From contig NMRA01000010.1 in NCBI GenBank assembly GCA_002633005.1, forward strand, positions 985,252 to 1,049,251: a stretch of 64,000 bases of DNA. The letters are read 5' to 3'. This DNA is from Phoronis australis. Lineage: Eukaryota; Phoronida; Phoronidae. Within the stretch, counting starts at the first letter, position 1; each line of letters starts with the position of its first letter. Positions 58,083 through 64,000 of the stretch are shown here, piece by piece. Made by a program: the position numbers and the translations under genes. Below the pieces are notes generated by a model. It worked only from the letters and a program-made list of their open reading frames with translations. It had not been told where the DNA came from and searched no databases.

Positions 58083-61000
58083 AGTCGGTGGGCCAGAATT
58101 TGTAGGGCCTCTAGAAAATGGTTTTTGTGAGTACTTTAGGGGGGCAATTTTATTTTGGTGTTTTTTAATTCATTTATTAGAGTGTTTTCAAAATCTAAAA
58201 AGTTCCCACATATAAAGTTGCACATTTTTGAGAAATTTGAGTTTGAAGTTACCTAATAATCACCAAAGAGCTTAGTAAACTTATATTTGTAAAAACAACA
58301 GTTTTGGTGACTTTTTTGTAAAACAAGTAATATGGTCCCATCAGTGCCATTGTATTGAACAATATTACACTCACATTACATGTTTTACTATTGTAGATTA
58401 ATTGTAAACAGTGAAATTTAAGAAATGTAAAGAGAAACCTAGTGGCAAAAATGCAAACTAAGTCTGGATGTTACAGGAAGTTATTCTGGCATTGTCTGGC
58501 AACAAAAATAACACAAAACACTTGAGACTGGGCAAAATTTGTGCCTCAATGACTAAATCATTGACTAATAGTGTAAAATACAATTTGTTTGCATAATACA
58601 CCAGAAATACGTTATAGTACAAAAACAATATAGTTGAATGATCTCTGTCAATGTGCACAAAGACTGTATGAAATTAATAGATTATTCTGGCAGCGTTTAT
58701 CAAGCAGTATGAGACAAATACATGACAATGATCAAATTATGTACTTTCTGTGACTTAATCAACAAATAAAATTAACTTTTTAATACAAAAAACGAAATAA
58801 CGAGGTTGGAGGTCTATTTAGGGTTGACTTGTCAAAGAACTATCCAATGTTATGCAGTCAGTGTTGCTGATGTTACTACAGTTGTCACAGCTGCACATTT
58901 CTGTACAGTTTGACCCAGCATTGCAGCACAAACTCAGTTTCCCAGCACACATGTTCTTTTTGCACTTGCAGCGTTCATCGTTTAGTACTGTCAATGGAGA
59001 TGCGGTCATTGCCATACATATTAACTGCAAAGCTCCACCGCCAAGGAGCCAACTATGGTCGATTAGAGAGGGTACAGCACTGCACACTGGTGATTAGCCC
59101 GCAGGCAATGAAGGGTCAAACACTAAGTCCTTGTTTGGAGGCGGGCACTATTTGGGCAAACGTTTGATTCAAAATATGTTATAATGGGCTGTGTTAATTA
59201 GAGTCAGCAAGTGAATTATTGAACACTAGCCTCAATTCACTTTCGTATCTCTTAGTCGGGCACAAACTACAACAGTGAGTAGCTTCAACAATATTTCTTA
59301 AGATTGCCTGTCCAAATAACTTCATGCACACCAGCTTTCTGAAGAACAGCTTCAAAGTCTTGCTTTAGTTTTGAAAGGCAAATGACATCTCCATGTGCTA
59401 GAAGCTTTCATTCAATGAACTCCAAACAAAACTGTAGAGAAACATCTCTGAAAACTGTGGGTGGATTCGTCACTCTTCACAATCTTTGTCTTTCTATTTT
59501 TATAGCATGATGATCTGTGGTACTTGGCTTCTAAGACACAAGGTCTTTATCTTTGAATTTCATTTGCATATTCAGGGCTCTGGACTGAGCTGTTGCTTGA
59601 GATACAAGTCCAACTGAAAAAAACCCGAACTGTTAACACTAATTTAACATTCAACTATGAGTGAGTTGCCATGCAACTTTTTCAGACGGACTTATCAGGA
59701 ACTGATCCACCACCAGCCTAACAAATTTACATGCCGTCTGATCTGTCGCCTAAAAATGTTGATCGTCTAATAATTAGATTAGTTGATGCAACTGAAAATA
59801 AATCAGCTGATATACCAGTGCCGTGATTGAAATTTAATGTTTTTAAATCAGATGCTCAAACCATAGTCAATCGATTTACACTTAAAGTAATCGACGTTTG
59901 ACGAAATGGACAGTGGCTTCCATCGTCCTCAAATAACGAAAGCGACGATGGCCTCTTAGGCACTTTAATATAATTATCATTGCAGCTACCTAAGTAATTA
60001 GTGTTTACAAAAAATTGAGAAGAGGTTCCCCCTATCCCAGGACTACCACGGCAGGGGATGACGGTCACTTGGGAATATTGTTTGCAACCATCTACTCCAT
60101 TTAAGCTTCTCAAAAATTTTTGACTCAAAGTGCTTTAAAATCACAACCACAGTATAACGCCATATAATTATCCCTTAGCGCAAGCAGTGTCGATGTGGCA
60201 ACTGAACAATGGAGTGTTTGAAAAGTAGGATTGCAGGAGTATTTGTTAACGACCTCCTCAGAGACATCTCTCTACGCGGTACTTCTAAACTTATAGGAAC
60301 ATAATTTGCCGAAAAGCATCCGGCATATGGAGGACCAATGGTATGATCACCGTCTCTACTGGGTCAGCGGTACTTTCTAAGGCCTAGGCAGCCAAGGGGC
60401 TGAACAAGTTAAAAAAACAACTGGTGATAATATTGAAACACACCTGGAAAACACCAAGATGTACCTTTCAAAAACACGTACCTGTATTTGAAAGCTATAT
60501 TTCTTGCTCTTTCTTGAAATATGATCCATAATATACTTTTCCTGCTAACAGATGATGCACTCATGTTTCAGAATGTTCCTATCTTGTTCAGGTTAACTTG
60601 GTGTTTCAGATATTGGAAGTATAATTGATTTTCTTGGGAAATCTTGGATAACATCTGTATCACTTTCACCAACTTCAGCTTTAGTACTACTGCTGGTGCC
60701 TTGAAACGTTGCTATGCCGTTCTATGTCCTTTCAATTTTTTGGTCTGACACTTGGTCTTCTAGTCTACAGCACTCAGCAGTATACTGTGTAGGCTATACC
60801 AGGACATGCAGCTGTTTTCTTCACAAACGTTTGTGACACCTCTTCTTCTTTTTTATCTACTGATCTACAGAGTTCCACAGTCCATCAGATTTCGTCAGGA
60901 AGCTTTCCTAAGCTTCTTTAGGCTCTGGCATCACAATTTTGTGCTGTTTGATAAACCTTGTATTATACAGGCATCACACTCCATGGGAGCAGCCATATTG

Positions 61001-61233
61001 AAGTAACTGGCTCTCTGATTGGTCAATTCAAAAGAAAAGTGCCACCAAGTGGCAGGAATATGCATCATATTTTGTGCAACAAAAACACCTTTTTTTTAAA
61101 AAAAATGTGCAAGTGTAGACGTGGGAACTTTTTGGAATTTGATTTATAGGTATATTATCTAGCCACATAGAAAAAACTAGGCCCCCCCAAAGTACTCACA
61201 AGGATGAACGCTATGAGATCTGGCCCACCGACT
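58083..61233 (-). mobile_element. 3.15-kb TIR element with CXC-tailed ORF relic
   Basis: AGTCGGTGGGCCAG at 58083 is repeated in inverted orientation at 61233, and both are followed inward by TGTGAGTACTTT-GGGGGG. This gives terminal repeats of roughly 50-75 bp with a variable middle. Inside, the minus strand holds a decayed gene with several stops; its last part is a Cys-rich CXC tail (58818-59087). The interior also shows the open piece LLAHGDVICLSKLKQDFEAV near 59330-59400. Transposase motifs could not be recognised and the superfamily is unknown. Confidence 0.5.
58818..59087 (-). pseudogene. CXC-type Cys-rich C-terminal fragment
   Basis: The frame reads CKCKKNMCAGKLSLCCNAGS, then NCTEMCSCDNCSN. 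The spacing C-x-C-x4-C-x6-CC-x5-C-x3-C-x-C-x2-C is that of the CXC module (tesmin/TSO1-like) that ends many mobile-element proteins in animals, where it reads C-K-C-K-K...C-S-C-R-K...C-T-x-L-C-x-C. The segment before it (PPPNKDLVFDPSLPAG, then a stop) is also typical of those tails. At least one stop lies immediately upstream, so the gene is dead. Confidence 0.55.
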
Positions 61234-62107
61234 ACCAGTCATGGCACCCACTGAAAAAGCCCCCTTTGTCTTACATACGCCGTCAGCGTCCATCGTATTG
61301 TTAGTAGCTCCTATACAAACGTTAATAATGAATAGGAACATTGGGCAGTAATGTGGTTTGCTTTTGGCTAGAAACTGTACCTGCTACAGAGTACGTACAT
61401 TCGAGCGACAGATCGAACGCTTTGCCAAGAAATCTACACATGAAGAAACTGACAGTTGGTGCTGCTTGACGTCCTCAGCCAAAGAAATGCAATTACGTAA
61501 TTTTGGGCGCTAGTTCTAGTCTCAGCCCTCCCATGTACAGATAACGCTTCACGCTCACAGTGAAAGACATTTTGGAAGCTTGCAAGAAACCACAGGTAAT
61601 TTAGTAGTCCAGATAGAGCTACACGCTTACTGTGACAGCTTTCACCAAACGTCTTGGAAATCAGTCAGCGACATCCTTGCAAGCATTTCACGCCATCATG
61701 CGAGCATCCAGCCTAAAAAATGGGGAGCTCGAATTTTTGAGAATGTGGACCTTTAACTAAGATTCACGGGATGCGTTCAGAGCTATGAATTGTGCATTCG
61801 CCGAACATAACGTAAAATTGCCGTGAGGACTTCACAGGGACCTCAGGGGTCTCACACTCCACTGATTTATCCACATTATTTTGAAAACGCTTTGCCCAGT
61901 TACACATTGTGTGTCATAAAAGAGAAAAAGCATACCAGCAGCTGACGCAGCAAGTTGAACTGCTCTCGTCTATCTCGTTGGTGTAGACTCACAGTTGAAC
62001 TACATGTGGTTTTCTGTAGACCCCAGACCGTCCCGAGTTGCACCATATACCAACTCCGGACGGTCTCTCACGACGATTAAGCGTTATGTTTTAGTAAATC
62101 CTGCCAG
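61234..62107. other. No gene seen
   Basis: On the minus strand, 61200-61312 has an acceptor-like left border and a donor-like right border with an open frame, but it overlaps the transposon end and no domain is recognised. Confidence 0.35.
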
Positions 62108-62227
62108 TTCAGTGGACTTTTGTCTCGGAGTTGTTGTTTCTCTGAGGCCGATCTTTTTGCCCACTTCGCCAAATGGGGGGCTCTTTCGAGGCCCTCGAGA
62201 CCTCCCCCCGGGTGCGCGCGTGGCCAT
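62108..62227 (+). repeat. GC-rich repeat family, copy 3
   Basis: GTGGACTTTTGTCTCGGAGT, GAGGCCGATCTTTTTGCCCA, CTTCGCCAAATGGGGGGCTC and GGGTGCGCGCGTGG match the 25345-25600 copy. This copy lacks the left half. Confidence 0.65.
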
Positions 62228-62514
62228 AGCTACATAACTACATGTATTAGTCTACATTTACTATATCGCCAATCACGATCAATCGTGGCCACCGGGCGCA
62301 ATCATGAAAAAATCAGTGCGGACACAATTCGCGTTCTGTCCAAGAACCGAACTTTCGAACTAGGTCACTTTACCACTGAAAATTGGTCTCAACCAAGCTG
62401 TTTCATAGTCAGATAAAATGTGATTTCTTGGATTGCAAACAGATGACAGTTCATTACACCATAACATCTCGTTCGCTGCTTGAAATGACACGTCGTGTTA
62501 AGCCAGTAAAACCT

Positions 62515-62641
62515 ATCGATTTTAAAACTGCCTCTCAGATAGAAAAATCTAGCCAAAACCGTGCGCTCCCATCCGATTATCTACCACAATCTCGCGAAAT
62601 CTTGGTTTTCTAGCGAGACACTTGTGCTACTGAACTCGATC
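62515..62641 (-). repeat. Miniature element, GTAGAGTTCA family, copy 5
   Basis: AAAATCTAGCC, ACAATCTCGCGAAATCTTGG, TTTTCTAGCGAGACACTTGT and GCTACTGAACTCGATC match copy 1 in the same orientation; the left end is eroded. Confidence 0.55.
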
Positions 62642-64000
62642 CCGATCCCAAGCAACAACGAAGCGAGAATAACTTCGAAGCTATGAAATCACGTCAAATT
62701 TGACTAAAACCAATTTCAAAACCGTAAATGCTCTTAATCAAATATTGTTTTTGTGATGAAAGTTGGGTTTATAACGGATTTACAACTTTAGATTTTTGTC
62801 GCAGAATATATAATGCAAGTGCGTACAAGACAAGACAAGGGTCCTTTGCTGAACTTCCACGGAGTGCAATGGGCATTTGGAAAATCAGAACTGTAGCCCC
62901 ATTGATGGCACAAAGTCACATTCCAAACGTTTGCTTTGGGTTGGTAAGGAATTTAGTCAAGAGATGACGCGAATTGTGGCGTCAAACTAGAAGGCAGTCG
63001 CATACTTGACGTCATTCTTATCTTCCTATTGCTGCACTGTAAACTCTTGTTTAAACGTATTTTCTCGGGGGTATTCTGGACCATTGGACGGCATTGTGAG
63101 AGTCACACAACTTGCTGTAGCAGATATGAAACACCTCCGAGAGATTGTTTTAGGGCACGAAAATACCCGAGGTGTTCTGGAGGTCTCTTCTGATATATTT
63201 ACGGAACTCAGCTCTGCCCAATCCTTAAATTTGAATTTATTGGGAAGATGCTGACGAAATTAAAGTCGTTTTCAATAGCATCACCGAACTACAAAACAGT
63301 TCTCTTTTACTAGACATACATTCGCGTTATACCTAGTTACGTGGCATCAAACGGCAGTAATTTTCCATCAGTTGTCCATTATAGTTCTATAAAAAATCAC
63401 TTAGAACAAATCTTATCTCATTTCACACTAGCTTACAGCTCCTCACAAATTACACTGGTTCCCGTACACAGTGAATATCGAAGTGCTTGTCATGTTGTCT
63501 TCTCTAGAATGGGAGGTTGAAAAACGACGCCCACAATGTCAATGACCGTCATATTGTTCTCCATCTGCTTAAATACTAAGTGGACCTCTGCAGCTTGTGC
63601 TTGAAAGCCATGTCCATGCCTGCAGCTCTGTCCAATTAGTTGATTCGAAAGTGACTATCATATGTGCACAACCGGCAACTTCAAACAAGAGAAAAATACA
63701 CTTAATTGCTTGTTTTCACCCAATGAGGTCATTTGCGTACTATTTCAGTGAGCTAACAAACAGTGCATGTTGAATGCTAAATTTCCAGAAACTAAAAATT
63801 TGGTGAATAGCAAGTATGGACCAGACAAGTTAAATCGATCTTCGACAAATCTGATGGGTCTCAGGAGTGCTTCTACCTGACGTTCGCGCAGAATTCAACT
63901 TACCGCTTGCATCCAGCGAGGATATCAAAAGCCAAGACTAGGAGCATGGGTCCAAAGGTATAGGTCAATTTCCTTTTCTCACTGGGAACAGATTCCTTTC
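62642..64000. other. No gene seen
   Basis: The open frames at 62728-62967 and 63006-63254 have no recognised domain. No repeats or RNA genes were noticed to the window end. Confidence 0.4.

Noticed and set aside
61200-61312. Minus-strand exon-like segment bounded by TTTGTATAG and TT|GTGAGTAC
   Set aside because: The donor-like end lies within the inverted terminal repeat of the 58083-61233 element, so the splice signals are likely coincidental.
1-64000. CRISPR array, prokaryotic operons or phage genes
   Set aside because: Spliced genes, retrotransposons, microsatellites and AATAAA signals show an animal genome; no repeat-spacer array is present.

Overview
This is a eukaryotic, animal-type window that is mostly non-coding and rich in decayed mobile elements. 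Codon-level features (GT/AG splice sites, ATGs directly after acceptors, AATAAA signals), an N-terminal TRPC-channel exon, a secreted MACPF protein and a two-exon GNAT acetyltransferase all fit an invertebrate metazoan. A retrotransposon with Ty3/gypsy-type proteins but the order gag-integrase-reverse transcriptase matches the Gmr1-like group, which was described from deuterostomes. A marine invertebrate deuterostome (amphioxus, hemichordate or echinoderm) is therefore the best guess; the species cannot be named from the sequence alone. A single N lies at 21667.

Host genes: (1) minus strand 4746-5480, first coding exon of a TRPC-family cation channel (ankyrin repeats, His/Cys zinc site, TRPC-specific domain); the remaining exons lie outside the window to the left. 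(2) Plus strand 32550-33947, an intronless 465-residue CDS for a secreted MACPF/perforin-fold protein with a long 3' UTR. (3) Minus strand 51877-51691 joined to 50145-49436, a 298-residue GNAT acetyltransferase; the splice join restores the frame exactly. A THAP zinc-finger exon (11200-11434, minus) and a RING fragment (21171-21389, plus) are probably gene or transposon fragments.

Mobile elements, left to right: a hAT-like miniature element family (1833, 7715, 8328, 56338); a second miniature family with GTAGAGTTCA ends (389, 22217, 32220, 56888, 62515); a third GC-rich repeat family (7962, 25345, 62108); a decayed SWIM/YqaJ-type exonuclease gene (about 21690-24400); a Penelope-like element flanked by inverted terminal copies (25749-26842); a LINE reverse-transcriptase relic (27640-28022); an 863-bp fold-back element (29810-30672); an integrase fragment (31140-31345); a 2-kb TIR element resembling PIF/Harbinger (37305-39362); the Gmr1-like retrotransposon (about 40822-45399); and a 3.15-kb TIR element with a Cys-rich CXC tail (58083-61233).

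Tandem repeats include a 40-bp satellite (19380-19578), a purine-rich tract (29620-29772), a hairpin-bearing minisatellite just upstream of the MACPF gene (31590-32072) and a 67-bp coding-like duplication (52085-52215). The most interesting points are the Gmr1-type gene order, the inverted termini of the Penelope-like element, two dispersed copies of a hairpin that differ by a compensatory base-pair swap, and a hammerhead-like fold at 9194-9230. Nothing was compared against a database; family names rest on motif recognition.
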